A model generated the notes under the pieces. It worked only from the letters and a program-made list of their open reading frames with translations, had not been told where the DNA came from and made no database searches. Positions 1 through 11,882 of a stretch of 64,000 nucleotides of DNA are shown piece by piece; position 1 is the stretch's first letter; the number at the start of each line of letters is the position of its first letter. The stretch covers positions 342,295,870 through 342,359,869 of the forward strand of contig NC_081412.1 of the NCBI RefSeq assembly GCF_030272615.1, in the 5' to 3' direction. The stretch comes from Cryptomeria japonica. Lineage: Eukaryota > Streptophyta > Pinopsida > Cupressales > Cupressaceae. The position numbers and the translations under genes were made by a program.

Positions 1-1489
1 GCTGTTAGACGGTTTCTCTAGTCGGATGGTAAAGGTAATAGGAAATTGCATGTTGTTAATTGGAAATGGTGTCACACTGAGAAAACTCTTGGTGGCCTTG
101 GGTTAAAAGATCTTAGGACCCAAGGTATTGCTCTTGCGGCTAAGTGGATCTTCCATTCCTTGGAAGGGTAGGAGCCTTGGAAGGTTTTAATCAGAAGCAA
201 CATTAAGAGGGTTGTTCTGAAGAAGGCCAACACTTGGAAAGGTTTACCTTTTCTTGACCTAGTGGCTGGTGATTTCCCTATCTCTGTCCAAGGTTGTTGT
301 GTGTTTAGGTCTATTTGGAAGGCCTAGGAACATGTTAGAGGATTATTAGGAAACACTAGTGTCAGTAGTGGTGACCTTATCCATGGTGAGAGATCCATAT
401 GGTGGAACCTCCATCATGCGAGCAAGCCTCTAGCTCTCACACAGGGGTGCTCGGCTAGGGCCTGGGCCAGCAAAGGCATTAAACTCTTCATTGATATTAT
501 GGAGAATGGTAATATTCCTTCTTGGGAAGAACTCGGTTTGAAGTTCAACCTTCCTTCCTCTCAAAAAAGAACCTACCATTTCATTAAGCGGGCTTGTGCG
601 GGTCTTGGACTACCTAAGGATTGTTACGTGGACTCACATAGTTTCCTATCTTTTAAGTGGGCCGATGGTATTCTTTTGTCTAAAATCAAGGCACAAAATA
701 TATATGTTATTTTGAACTCTGATTCCTTTATTATCAATCATGATGTTATGGTATTCTGACCTCTCTGCTCTACAGTGGCAGAAAATCTTTAGCAGGCTCT
801 GGAAAAGTTCGATTGAGCCAAAACTCAAGTGCTTTAAATGGTTGTTGCTGCTGAATAGGCTCCCTTTAAAAAGGAGTTGTGATGCTTTTGATCTTTGTTC
901 TATCTGTAAACTCCCTAATACTGGCAGGCATATCTTCTTTGACTACTCCATTGCTAAGGAGATCTGGTTAATGTTTGGTTTTTCTATCCCTGACCTTATA
1001 AATAAGATGGAAGTTATCTCTGGTTATATTCATGGATTAAAGAAAGATGCTAATATTTTCTGGTTTATTTTATCTGCTAATATCCTCTGGTATATATGGA
1101 AGATTAGGAATGCTGAGAGGTTTGATACTCAACCCAGGGCCCTTACTGAATCTTTCCGAAGACTCATATTTTTTAAAATTGCTATGCAGGTTACTCTTAC
1201 CATGAACATTGAAAGGAATAAGTTGTTGAGGTTCCTAAAAGATGGGCACGCAACCATGTTCGTTTATGAAATGAAAGATGGGTACGAATGGAGACGCAAC
1301 ATGGACAACCTCTCATCCTTTGAGGAGGCACTCAAGAGGCTGAACAATGAAGTTAGAACTAACAGGGAACCCTCCTATGCCCAGGTTGAAATGCTATCTC
1401 AAACCCTAAGCCATAAGAACATTGTCTGGATGGAAGGTCCGCAGGGGTGGACGGCTTGGGTGGAGGCCATTGATGGCATCCTGTCCTAG
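1..1489 (+). pseudogene. LINE (L1-type) ORF2, C-terminal part, decayed
   Basis: This is the end of a non-LTR retrotransposon polymerase polyprotein, after the RT catalytic core, which lies outside the window. Frame 1 reads through a typical plant LINE segment (KTLGGLGLKDLRTQGIALAA near 79-138) but has in-frame stops at 19, 169 and 325. Near 715-755 the reading moves to frame 2, which stays open to 1489. Frame 2 holds the zf-RVT zinc-binding region: EPKLKCFKWLLLLNRLP, then CSIC at residues 53-56 of the 740 ORF, then RHIFFDY. The expected last zinc ligand Cys is Tyr. It is dead: three stops and one frameshift. The class call is firm; the family is not known. Confidence 0.85.
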
Positions 1490-1650
1490 CTTATTTGTTG
1501 TTTCTTTCTTGTAATTTCCCTGTTGATTACTTTCGGCCTTTTTTAATCGTACATTGTTGCGCGGTCTCAGACTCTCACTCTAGTTTAGTTTTTGTTTTTT
1601 GTTGTCATGTGGCGGTGACAACTATCTTTTTGTGTAGTTCTCCCTCGATC
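1490..1650 (+). other. LINE 3' UTR and 3' terminus
   Basis: T-rich noncoding sequence follows the ORF2 stop and ends near 1640-1655 in a short run, CTTTAATATAAAAATATAT, that passes directly into AT satellite. L1-type plant LINEs end in a short A/T-rich tail, and these tails commonly seed microsatellites. The exact tail boundary cannot be set. Confidence 0.5.
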
Positions 1651-2062
1651 TTTAATATAAAAATATATAATATTCTATAATATATAATATATTATATAAT
1701 ATATATATTATATAATATATAACATATATATTATATATTATATTATATATTATATATTATATATTATATTATATATTATATATTATATATTATATATTAT
1801 ATTATATATTATATATTATATATTATATATATAATAAATATTATATATTATATATATAATAAATATTATATATTATATATATAATAAATATTATATATTA
1901 TACTATATAATATATTATATATTATTTATTATTTAATATATTATGTATGATATATTAAATAATATATTATATTATAGATTATTCATATTAACATATTATA
2001 TGATATATAATATAATATACTATATATAGTATAATATAATATATATTTTATTAATATAATAT
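1651..2062. repeat. AT-rich satellite, (TATAATAT)n type
   Basis: About 400 bp made almost only of A and T, with interleaved TATATTA, ATAATATA and AATAAATATT units and several local palindromes. It abuts the LINE 3' end and probably grew from its tail. No other function is visible. Confidence 0.9.
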
Positions 2063-2363
2063 TTCATTAATATTGGATATCTGATTTTAGCGGATATCCG
2101 ATTTGCTTGGGCTTTTTCCATGGCTAGATGTACTGACATCCAAGCCAAGCAAAAAGTCAAAATAAATTTTTCACGTTTTGGGGGAGTGGAGAAGGCAAAA
2201 AAAAATCGTATCGCCACTTTTTGGCCCTTCATGATCTTGCACATAGCCCATGATTCTTAAATTCATTTGAGGTGTGAGGTGCATTCTATAGAGGTTTATA
2301 GTTGGACTTGGCAGTGTCTCAAATTCCATTCTACAAAATCTCCAAATAAGATTTCATCCTATC
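2063..2363. other. unassigned flank before the solo LTR
   Basis: About 300 bp with no recognisable coding sequence. The short minus-strand ORF across it runs into the AT satellite and resembles no family I know. It ends in CTATC, the TSD of the solo LTR. Confidence 0.5.
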
Positions 2364-3433
2364 TGTATTACGAGGAAAATCATCATAATTAATCAAATTA
2401 AACAGGTCTAACCACTAGAAAGCCAAATCTAATTAACAGATCCATAATGACAATGAAAGTATATTGGAATCAACAAAGCATAAAAATCAATCAATCAAAA
2501 CTCCCTTGTTGAATCAATATTTCACTTCCATTGTTCTTTTGCATCTTGCAGTTGGATGGCTATTAGAGTTGCGCTTGAAAACCTGCATAGTAATGACACA
2601 AGAAATTAAAAGATAGTGGTTGATGAAAATGGGAGCTTGATGCAAAATTTATAGATTTCAGATGGAGAATTTGGACAATCAAAATGTATTTGGGAACTAA
2701 ATCGATCAACAATTGAGATTGCTTGAGATAAAGCTAATTGAGAGAATAACTCAAACCAATTGAGAGTTAAACTCATTTGATTGATGAGTGAACAAAATTG
2801 ATTGCGAGTTGACTTGTTTGATTGATCTGTTGAACTGAATATATTGGGGAGATAACTGATTAGATGGATTTGTTCGAAAAAGTTGATTTGGAGATAGAAA
2901 AGGTGATTGGGGAGTTAACTAACCAGTTGACTAATTTGATTGCCTAGTCAGAAAAAAGGTGATTGACAATTGAACTTGGAGTCAATGCTAGTTAGGAATT
3001 TAGGCTTGCGTGTGCTATAGGAATTTAGCATGAATTTGAATTTAAATTTGAGTTTTTATTTTTGAAATCATGAAATGACAATCCATCTTTTTTAAATTAA
3101 TTGAAATTAAAATTTGGGGAAAAATTGAATTTTTGAATTAGAAAAGAATAAATTGGATAATTAAAAAATTTAATCATGGGAGACTAGAAATTGAATTTAA
3201 TTAAATAATAAAGATTATTTAATTAAAGTTGTAAATTCATAATTAATTAAATAATAAAATATTTGATTAAGTTTAAGAAAGGGAGGGTAAATGATTAAAT
3301 GATTTGAGGGAAATTGAATAATTAGAAGTGATGAAATATATTGATGATATTAGTTTAAAAGAACAAAATTATATTAATTAAATAAGATGAATAATTAGCG
3401 TTATTAGTAATGAGACATTTTTAGGTGTCTACA
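2364..3433 (-). mobile_element. solo LTR, Ty3/gypsy-type
   Basis: A 1,070-bp LTR read on the minus strand. It starts TGTAGACACCTAAAAATG (plus-strand end AGGTGTCTACA at 3433) and its plus-strand left end is TGTATTACGAGG. Five-bp direct repeats CTATC flank it at 2359-2363 and 3434-3438, as expected for one integration followed by LTR-LTR recombination. No PBS or polypurine tract (PPT) adjoins it. Its interior (CTCCC...GATGGCT...GCGCT...CCTGCA near 2501-2587) is related to the 5' LTR of element B (48810-50086). It lies in the interior stub of the copia element to its right. Confidence 0.85.
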
Positions 3434-3559
3434 CTATCCTTCTAGTAACAAAAATTTGTGCCATCAAACAACAGAGCCTTAATATGTAGTTCTTGCGCCA
3501 TTTTGGATCTACCTCAAGTGGTTAAGACTTCCAAAGAGGAACCTTGCTCTAATACCAAT
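3434..3559 (-). other. copia 5' internal stub with PBS
   Basis: On the minus strand this is the first ~125 nt inside a copia element. Next to the LTR is ATTGGTATTAGAGC (3546-3559), which differs by one base from the usual copia PBS TGGTATCAGAGC (initiator tRNA-Met). The rest of the element is missing to the left of the solo LTR. Confidence 0.7.
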
Positions 3560-4991
3560 TGTTAAACCCAAGGTAGGACTGAGATGGGGGGTGAATTAGT
3601 CCAAAACTTCAAACAATTTAATTATAAACAACATTCAACCATACAAAACACTATTGAAAAACTTACTAACCATCAACACATGCACACTAGATTTTATGTG
3701 GAAAACCCAAATTATTAAAAAAAAACGGTGAGAATCTAACTCACGATATGAATAACAATTATTACAAAGTTTTAGGCTCACTACCAATGAGCAACAACAC
3801 TTGATGGACTTGTAGAACTGAGGCACACAACCTTAGGAAAGATACAAGTTAAGGACTTGTTCAACTAAGGCTCACTACTTCAAGGCAAGATACTGAAAAT
3901 GCTACTAGAAGACTCACTATCATTCTACAATTGAATGACTAGTAGAATTGATATGAGAAAGATCTTTTGAAGATGAAATTATCCTTAAACAATAGAATCA
4001 AGTGACCAATATAATATCAAAAATTTATGAATATTCTTTATCTCTGCACACCATCTTCCTGAATATATCACCTTCAAAGCTCTTCACAATCTGATTTTCA
4101 CACATTCACAAACTCAAATCTACTTGCATATCATTCGCATACACTTCTCATCAATCTACACATATTCCACTCATTCCACTACACAACTCATCCATCTACA
4201 CTCCTTAAAGATAAAATAGAACATCAAAAACCTAATTGAGGGTCGGCCTAGATAGAATGAACATAATCGCACAAAATAAGCCCCTGACCAAAAATACTCA
4301 AGGTAGTCCATTCCAAGAGAAAGAGGGGACTCAAATATCATAAAAAATTCTTCCAAGATAGATCCAATGATCCGCACACACTAATACATCCTCCAAGGTC
4401 AGTACCAAGCATAACATGTAGATAGGCATTACAGCTTGTCAAATAGTCAGCCAAAAGATATCTTTTGATGCAAAATATTCCATGTGGATCTCCACACACC
4501 AAAGTGAGACCCATAACAATATTCCAACTTGACATCCAAAGCATATCCAAACCAAAAACATGATCCAAATAAGACATCCAATCGATACACTGAACCACAA
4601 CATAACTGAATATATCAACATAACTCACTTGTGAAATACAAACACCACAAGAAAATCATATTGAGAATATTGTAAGAACCATATAGTCATATCCACTAAA
4701 CCGCAACAAAAAATTCAACATATCTGAAGGCCATCGAAGACTTTCTGGACTAGTTTGAGAGACACTCTACTTGTCAAAAAGCAATAACAACTAACTTCTA
4801 CAAACCACAAACTAGAAGACCAAATCAAACTACCCATGAGACATCAAAAACTTTTTCCTGCATATTGCCACAACCAACATCAAAAAGTTTCTACTAGTTG
4901 TAACACCAATACAAGATACATCCAGACCAAAATTCATCCAGATAGCCAACTTTGACGTCAATGAAAACCATACAAACTCATATTTCCAACA
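3560..4991 (-). mobile_element. Ty1/copia 5' LTR, minus strand
   Basis: The plus-strand left end is TGTTAAACCCAAGGTAGG, followed by the G-run and GTGAATTAG block seen in other copia LTRs here (35989, 41799, 57751). The right end is CCAACA at 4991. On the minus strand it therefore starts TGTTGGAAATATGAG and soon reaches a CATTGACGTCAAAG block typical of these LTRs. It is 1,432 bp. A PBS lies just inside its left end, so it is a 5' LTR. No partner LTR is in the window. Confidence 0.75.
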
Positions 4992-5659
4992 CTTATTTTC
5001 ATTTTCACTTTATATGTGACGTGATGTTCAGAAGATACGAAGTTTGAATAAAGAAAGAGAAATTAAAAAGATACCTGGGAGGATTGAAATCCATAAAATG
5101 GCACATGCTTCTTGTGCAAAATATAGATCGCATCCATAGATACAGAAGATATACACAAATATTGCTAAATTTGTTGACAGAAGGTCGATGAAGCATGATT
5201 CAAAAAGTATAATTGATAAGAAATAATATTCATTTGTGCAACTCCACACTGTATAAAATCGGTTTTAAAGAAAACAGACTATGAGTTGCATTCAATCAAG
5301 ATACATTCATATTTACTTCAGAGCAAAAAGAGGTAAACTAAATGAGAAAAATGTTATGAATGTAAAACCAGTGTCATCAAATCCTCACCCTAAGAAATTT
5401 TCTTCACAAGAACGTGTGTCATTCAAAATCCTTATCTTAATTTTGATGCTCATTTGATTTCATTGGTGTAAATTACTACAGCTTATGATCATGCTATTTA
5501 TGCTCACAAATAAATCCATATAAAAAGAGAATTAATCGATTCAGGAATTGTTCTTGTGAAATCACTGAAAGTTTTAAAGGCTATTTGGATAGTAGATGGA
5601 AAATTTGAGCAAAATTTGGTTGACATGACAAAGGCAGATATTAGATTGCTAAATCTTTG
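4992..5659. other. no gene recognised
   Basis: AT-rich sequence with short ORFs in several frames and no recognisable domain. It may be the upstream part of the PPR-like relic that follows, but no motif supports this. Confidence 0.4.
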
Positions 5660-5752
5660 TTAGACATGCATACACAAGGTATTGGAACTATTTTACAAGG
5701 CTCCTCAAAGGAATATGATCTCATGAAATATCATTATTGCAGCCTATGTGAA
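5660..5752 (+). pseudogene. PPR-like relic
   Basis: Read from 5660, the translation contains LELFYKAPQRNMIS, a stop where Trp is expected, then NIIIAAYV. This matches the hinge between two pentatricopeptide repeats in plant PPR proteins (LF..MPQRN..SWN.MI..Y). PPR proteins are organelle RNA-binding factors. Only about one repeat is recognisable, with TAG at 5660 and a TGA inside. It could be a retrocopy fragment or chance similarity. Confidence 0.35.
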
Positions 5753-7409
5753 CTGATCGAAGAGATCATCAAGTGCATGCTTATTCAGATAAAGGAGATT
5801 AGTTTCAATCTATACTACGAATGCACACATGAATTGTTTGACAAAATAAGTAGATGAGATTATCTTGAGCTATGTTGAAGAACCCATGAGAACATGGAAA
5901 GTTGGGCACTGATTGAATTATAGAGAAGGACATTGACTTGTTGATATCAAACAAAATCAAGAAGTGAACAGTAATATTGACACGATGTTATTATCTATGA
6001 GGGTCGCAACAGGCTAAGTCAAAAGCCAAATAAGATGTATTCAATGCTAGAAAGAATAAAAAGGATGGAAATATTTGTGCATATGCATGTGATACTCATG
6101 TATTCATGATCATCTGTGGTGGAGAATTATAGTTGATTGACCCAAGATTGTTAGAAATTGTCACAAGCCACAACATCCCATTTCCGTTTCATGATGTAAA
6201 GTTACATGTAGCATGCTTGAGTTTTATCCTAAACATTTTATTTTTTTTGAAGAATTGTTTTACATGTGACCTAATAGATATTATTGCATGTGAGGGCACT
6301 CAAAGAATGGAAAGATGTAAATTTCTAGATGAATGGAGATCAAAGTTTATAGTGGTCAGATGGGGAGATAGTTGCAAATACAAGTGGAGTTGATGGGGAT
6401 GAACAAGTATCTTAATGTAATTCTAAAGTTAGAGTTACAAAATTCTTATGTCACATATTTGTAATCAAGGTACAAAAAAAGTTTCATTTATGTAAAAGTT
6501 GAGAAGTTTCTAACTAAAATAAGACTTGTTTTATTTCTTTCAAATGCAAAAGGTAGTTATCTAGGTAGTTATCTTGTGAAGCTTATAAATACAAGGTTAT
6601 TTGTGATGTAAAAGAGAGGGGGAAATTTTAGAGGAATTTGACTTTTGGTTTGAAACTTTGTATAGAAAGGTTCTTGAGATTGTTTAATTTCATAGAAATA
6701 ATGAAGAATGCATTTGGCTCGTATATTCTAGATGTACTTTTTAGTTATTATTACTGATTTTTTGTATGTCAAATTTGTGATATCTTTTGTATATGTGCAA
6801 ATCAATTTCCATCTATTCAAATGCTTATAATTCATGCAATTGATGTAATGAAACATAATCAAGCTTTGCTATCTAGGTTTGGATGTGCTAGAGTTACCCA
6901 TCTCTTCATATATTGAGAAATGTCACCCTTCTTTTATCATCATTGCATGACAACTTATTTTGTGCTAATACCTCCTTTGTATTCATTATCAATTGTGGAA
7001 TCTCAATTAATTTACATATGTCTACCATAGGGGTTTTTGTTATCCTTTTTCCTTAGTTTTGTCTTTCCTCTTTGAACTTTTAGGTTAAAAGTACATAAAA
7101 ACCATAAATATCCACATCATACGAGGGAGTTGTCCCTCTCAAACATAGAAGAAGATTATGGTTTTATCATAATCTATCCATATGTCGACGCAATTGTCAT
7201 TACTCTTTAGGCAAATAGGGTCAGTTTTGGAGAAGCAATTGTAGTGACAAATTTGTTTACCAGCACGAACATTTTAAAGAAAGTCTAAATGATTTTAAAA
7301 ATTTCTTCAAGAAAGTGAGGATATTATAGCTAGAATGAATCAATCTAAAGTTTTAAGGAAAGTTATTGCAATTATGATTTAATGTCTAAATTTATGTACA
7401 AATTATCTT
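5753..7409. other. no gene recognised; possible LTR-like stretch
   Basis: No domain was found in six frames. ORFs at 5657-5857 and 6133-6393 are short and unlike known families. Around 6580-6600 there is GCTTATAAATACAAGG, a plausible TATA box, followed by pyrimidine-rich DNA. This fits the promoter part of an LTR for the copia fragment downstream, but I could not set ends. Confidence 0.3.
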
Positions 7410-8034
7410 CAATCTTTTGAACAAGCTAAAAAATAATCTCATTGGAAAAAGGCTATGCAAGAAGAATATGACATATTTTTTGCCAATAAAATTTGGGATT
7501 TAGTTCCTTTACCGGGTTAAAGTCTTTTTTCTTATAAATGGTTGCATAAAACTAAGTTCAATGAAAATAATGAGGTTAGCAAGTTTAAAGCTAGATTAGT
7601 TGCTAGAGAATCTCCCAAATGGAGGCCTAGATTATAATGAAACTTTTGCTCTTGTAGCTAAAATGGCAACTATTAAATTAGTTTTTTCTTTAGCTTCTCA
7701 TATGCATTGCCTTATTCATCATTTGAATGGATGTTAAAAGTGCATTTTTGAATGGTGATTTACCTAAAGAAATTTACATGTATCAACCTCTTGGTTATAT
7801 TAAGGAAGGTAATGAACACCTTGTTTGTAAATTGAAGATATCTATTTATTGTTTAAAACAATCTCCTAGAGAATGGTATTCTAAAATTAATGCTTTTTTT
7901 ATCCCTCAAGGTTTCATTAGAAGTAAAAATAATGCAAATTTATATATTAAACATAGTGAAAATGACATTGTGATCATTATTGTATATGTTGATGATTTGA
8001 TTCTCAGTTTTAGTTCTAGTTGTATGCTGGAAAA
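7410..8034 (+). pseudogene. Ty1/copia reverse transcriptase fragment
   Basis: Part of a copia polyprotein (RVT_2 domain). The first piece reads AMQEEYDIFFANKIWDLVPL (near 7454-7513), then KFKARLVA near 7586. After a frame change the 7727 frame gives MDVKSAFLNGDLPKEIYM, YCLKQSPREWY and the catalytic YVDDLI box near 7984-8001. It has several stops and at least two frame changes and ends abruptly at 8034, where LTR Y begins. Protease, integrase and RNase H are absent. Confidence 0.85.
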
Positions 8035-8828
8035 TGTGGTATCAACCTGCAATAAAGAAGAACACTTCAAACATACACATGAAACATTGCATTAGAGTTA
8101 GAAATCAAAACAAAGCAAAGCAAGTTAATGAATCAAAACTCTTTAAAATCGTTCCATACTCCTCCATCTCTAAAAATCCTCAAGATTCAAGGTGGCCCTC
8201 ACTTGGAAGAGCACTTGATCTCTTGGATGACAACCTAGAGAACGAGATTTGAATGATGCTAGGATCAAATTGGATGCAACTAAGATCCTAGTGAAATATT
8301 TAGATATGAAACTAGATTATGATATGATGCAAGATATTGATATGAAGCTAAACTAACATGAAAATGATGTTAAGATGATATTAAGCTAATATGGAAATGA
8401 AGCTAACACGATATTACTAACATGATATTCAAAACATGATAAATCTGAGGTATGATGTTACTAAATGATCTAAAAGGCTATTATCAAAGAAACACTAACA
8501 ATGCTTGATGAAATTTCAAGACTATAAATTAGATGCACAAAAGACTTGATATATGGAGAATGAGGAATGAGAGCTCTATTTATAGGGAAAATAGGGCAAT
8601 GGAGGGTTAAGATTGAATAATCTCAACAAGGAATAGGATTGAAAGTTATCAATCCATGTGAGGGATTCAATCCAATCCCAAGTTGACAAATGTCACCTTG
8701 AGAGGGATTGAGAGGAGATGTAAGAGGCATTAAATGCTTGAGGAGACATGGAGGTTACCATAGGAGGTAAGGTTATGGTTAGGTTAGTGGATAACCAATG
8801 GATAAAGCTTTTACCCAATGGATAAATT

Positions 8829-10205
8829 TCAGTTTTTTTTTACCAAAACATACTTGCTCACAATTCCAAAAGCTAGATTCATTTTGTGAGCCATGCAGTG
8901 AATTGCAGTAATGTACGGTGCAAATGAAGTTTCAATCTTTGTACAAAGATCGTTCCTATGACCTTGCATTACTGAAGCTCCATTTGCTCCAACACACACC
9001 ATTTTTTTGGCAACCGTCATGTCATCCATACCTCCATATTCAATTAAACTTCTCTTTACTAGTTGAAATAAATTTTCCACTGTCACACTCTCCTTCATTT
9101 TAGCAACAGATGGTAGATGAGGTTGGCGGGCATGATTCTGTATAGTATAAACATGCATGCATACCCATGAAGTATTGTCTACTACCGTAACTTCGTCTAA
9201 AGAAAATGCAATAAAGTTTGACTCGCTTATTTTTTCCTTTACATCTTCTTTTTCAACCTTGGCAAGACAACTTGCCCATTCCCATCCATTGTTTACTGAC
9301 CAGTGTCTATTAGGATAGTTAGGAACTTTCAAAAAGTGTAACAAACCACTAATTGATGGGAAATATGTCATAGCGCACCCTCTACTCAAAATATAAAAAA
9401 CAACACTTAACTGAATAGCTTTTCCCAGTTGTTCTATTTGCATTGCTTTTCCAAAACTAGCTTCAATAGAACCTTTAACTTCAGCAGGCTTCGTCTATAT
9501 TTTCTCATGAAAATAATACTCTTTGGCATTCCTCACATGCTTACATTCCTCCTTTGTTTTCCATTTTATCACTAATTTTTCAACTCCATCTATCATTTAT
9601 TTTTCATAAACTTTACCCATATGCTTTTCTATGGTGTCAAATTTTAGCTACAACCTAATTTCCTTGTTATGTTTCCAAGTGCAAATCTTACACCTGCATT
9701 CTATTAGAGGCTCCCCTTCAATTGGATTCTCCACTGGTTCAATGAATGGATACTTTGATGCCCAATTAATTTGAAAATCCCTCACTGACATATCCCACTC
9801 CCGATCCTTTTTTGATTGTGGTTCATCCTTTTTTGATCTGGCTTTTCTTTTCCCCTTCCGTGCATTATCATCAATGGCATTATCAACCAAGTTGATTATA
9901 TCATTTCGGCTAACTTGGGCATTTACCAGATAATCTTCTTCAAGATCATCCTAATTTGAGATGTCAGGTTCGATGTCGTCTTCAACATGCGGTGTAGGTT
10001 GTGAATTTTGTACTTGTACTTGTGATGATGTACCTTCCTGATTTTCACCACAATCTTTTCTAAAGCCAAAGTACGAAGACAGCGTTCTGCTTTTTGTTTG
10101 CCTCTCATGGCCTTCCCCACATTCAGGTTTCCTACCCTTCTTCCTGTTCGACATCTCCAACAAAATAAAGGCTGCCAAAAAAATATCAATTTGTTGAAGA
10201 AGCAA
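8829..10205 (-). pseudogene. hAT transposase, C-terminally truncated
   Basis: One minus-strand frame runs from near 10205 (MSNRKKGRK starts near 10157) to 8829 with at least four in-frame stops, near 9951, 9648, 9600 and 9498. The N-terminus is basic and low complexity. Next is a BED/TTF-like zinc-binding segment (CRCKICTWKHNKE), then the catalytic region with IAFSLDEVTVVDNTSW, GANGASVMQGHRND and AIHCMAHKMNLAF. These resemble ZNF862-like plant hAT transposases with a DUF4371-type core. The frame ends just after SKYVLV, so the insertion domain's end and the dimerisation domain are missing. It cannot make active enzyme. Confidence 0.8.
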
Positions 10206-11037
10206 TAATAGACTATAAAGTATAATATATGTTTCATTGGCCCTATGACCTACAATCTAGATGTCTGAGGTCTGAATGTCTCAGCTGACCACTTGGCACT
10301 GATGGGTTGCCACTGAATAAAAATGAGCTCAATAGTGCAAACAAATATAGATAAATTTAGAATAATATTATGACACTTCAAAAATATGATCGCTCACCTT
10401 TAGGTCACTAGCAGTCGCCAATGCAGTCAACAACAATGATTTTCCTTGGTCTGAAACTTCGCTATTGATCAGAATTCAGAGCCTAGAACCCACCAAATTG
10501 TGTTGAGATAGATCTGATCTTTGCATGTATTTATACCAATCCTTATATGGTGAATTCCACAGGAATTTTATATGATATACAAATATCTGGCGAATCTCGC
10601 GTAACTATAACACAACTTATGTAATTTTCAAGGCGATTATGAGTCATCCAAATAATTGGCAAATACAATATAGTTGGCGAAAGTTGGGGTGAATGGAGAC
10701 ACGCGTCGGCAAAATGTCGGGGGAATTGGGTCCTCCTAGCTAACAAATCTTCACATGCCTATAGGTGAATTATGGTCATCTAATAAGGCAACCTCAAAGA
10801 GTGTAGGCGAAAAAAATAAATTTACCGTGTGTCCACCGTATATTGTATTGGCAAAATCCTCACATAGAAATATTTAATTACATAAAATATATGGTGATCA
10901 GGCCGTGAATTTGATGGCAATTGATAATGTTCTGGTGACATGGCCACCCCTAGTCGCTTAAAAAAATTCATCATTTCCCAAGTTGCCGATGTGAAAAATT
11001 TACCATTGGCGAATATTCGCCACTAAAGTAATCTCTG
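8830..11037 (-). mobile_element. hAT-family DNA transposon, deleted copy
   Basis: A 2.2-kb class II element inside the Y LTR, recognised by its transposase. Proposed ends are CAG at 8830 and CTG at 11037; hAT termini often begin CAG. The 8-bp flanks are ATAAATTT (8822-8829) and GTAAACTC (11038-11045). They differ at three sites, all transitions, which fits an 8-bp hAT TSD decayed by C-to-T change. The terminal inverted repeats barely match beyond CAG, so the 3' end is probably an internal deletion that removed the transposase C-terminus. Confidence 0.6.
10206..11037 (-). other. hAT 5' noncoding and subterminal region
   Basis: No coding sequence. Short GGCGAA, TTGGCAAA and TGGCGAAAG motifs recur in both orientations (10590-11020), with GGCGAATATTCGCC, a perfect 14-bp palindrome, at 11008-11021. 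Subterminal motif clusters of this kind are usual transposase-binding regions in hAT elements. Confidence 0.45.
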
Positions 11038-11866
11038 GTAAACTCTTGTGCAAGGGTTAATAGAATAACTAGGGTCAAAGCCATAAGTGCTTGATGAGAC
11101 CCTTGGGTTAGATAAGAGTCAAGTTAGAGAGAAAGTCTCTAACTATGTGGGAAGGTTGAGTTAAATATTAATGGTTAAGAAGACTTTGGGGACAAATTTG
11201 TAAGAGTCCTTCCAAATTTGGGGGAACTCAACAAGTTAGCTTGTTGAATGGATAAATCCTTTATTACTTTTAGAAGACTTTCCTCCAAATTTAAGAAGTG
11301 ACCTCCTCAAACTTAGGGAATTGACATGATTAGAGGTTGATTGGGCTAATTAAAAGGGTTTAGAAGAATCTAGAAGGCTCTAGAAAAGGTTTAGGAGGCA
11401 AGTGGGAGATGTAGGATTTTGCAAGTGGGTGGGGAAAAAAAATTTAATTAAAATAAAATTAATTTATTTTAATTTTGGTTGCAACTTGCATTTGATAGAT
11501 TTAAATAAATATTGATTTATTTAAATGTGATTTTTAATTTTGCAAGTGGGTGGTTTTAATTAAATGTAAATTTAATTTAAAAATGGCTAGAAGTGGAATT
11601 TTAATTAAAAATGGCTAGAAGGGGAATTTTAATTAAATCTGAATTTAATTAAAAATGTCTAGAAGGGGGATTTCAATTAAATGTGAATTTAATTAAATGG
11701 ATTAGATAGAAAAAGGGAAATATTAATCGAATCTTAAATTTGATTAATGGGAAAATAGAAGAAAAGGGGATATTAATTAAATCTCAATTTAATTAATTGG
11801 AAGAAATAGGGATAATTAAATGAATAAAATTCACTTAATTTGTTGTGCAACTTTTAGGTGTCTACA

Positions 11867-11882
11867 TTTTGCCCCTCTTTGA
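11867..11882 (-). other. PPT of element Y
   Basis: On the minus strand this reads TCAAAGAGGGGCAAAA directly before the LTR start TGTAGACACC. It matches the PPT of element Z at 14633. Confidence 0.7.

Larger units (their letters stand above)
8035..11866 (-). mobile_element. element Y 3' LTR, split by a hAT element
   Basis: LTR sequence occupies 8035-8829 and resumes at 11046-11866, about 1.6 kb without the insert. The plus-strand left end is TGTGGTATCAACC, where the copia RT fragment is cut off. The right end is AGGTGTCTACA, so on the minus strand it starts TGTAGACACC like the other gypsy LTRs here. Right of it is TTTTGCCCCTCTTTGA, on the minus strand a PPT, so this is the 3' LTR of a minus-strand element. 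The right part has repeated TTTAATTAAA blocks. The left boundary is less sure. Confidence 0.7.

Noticed and set aside
1651-2062. AT-rich block as a replication origin or matrix-attachment region
   Set aside because: It can be explained as microsatellite growth at a LINE tail; sequence alone gives no other support.
2020-2244. Minus-strand 74-codon ORF as a gene
   Set aside because: It runs from unassigned flank into the AT satellite, has no recognised motif, and its end is repeat-encoded.
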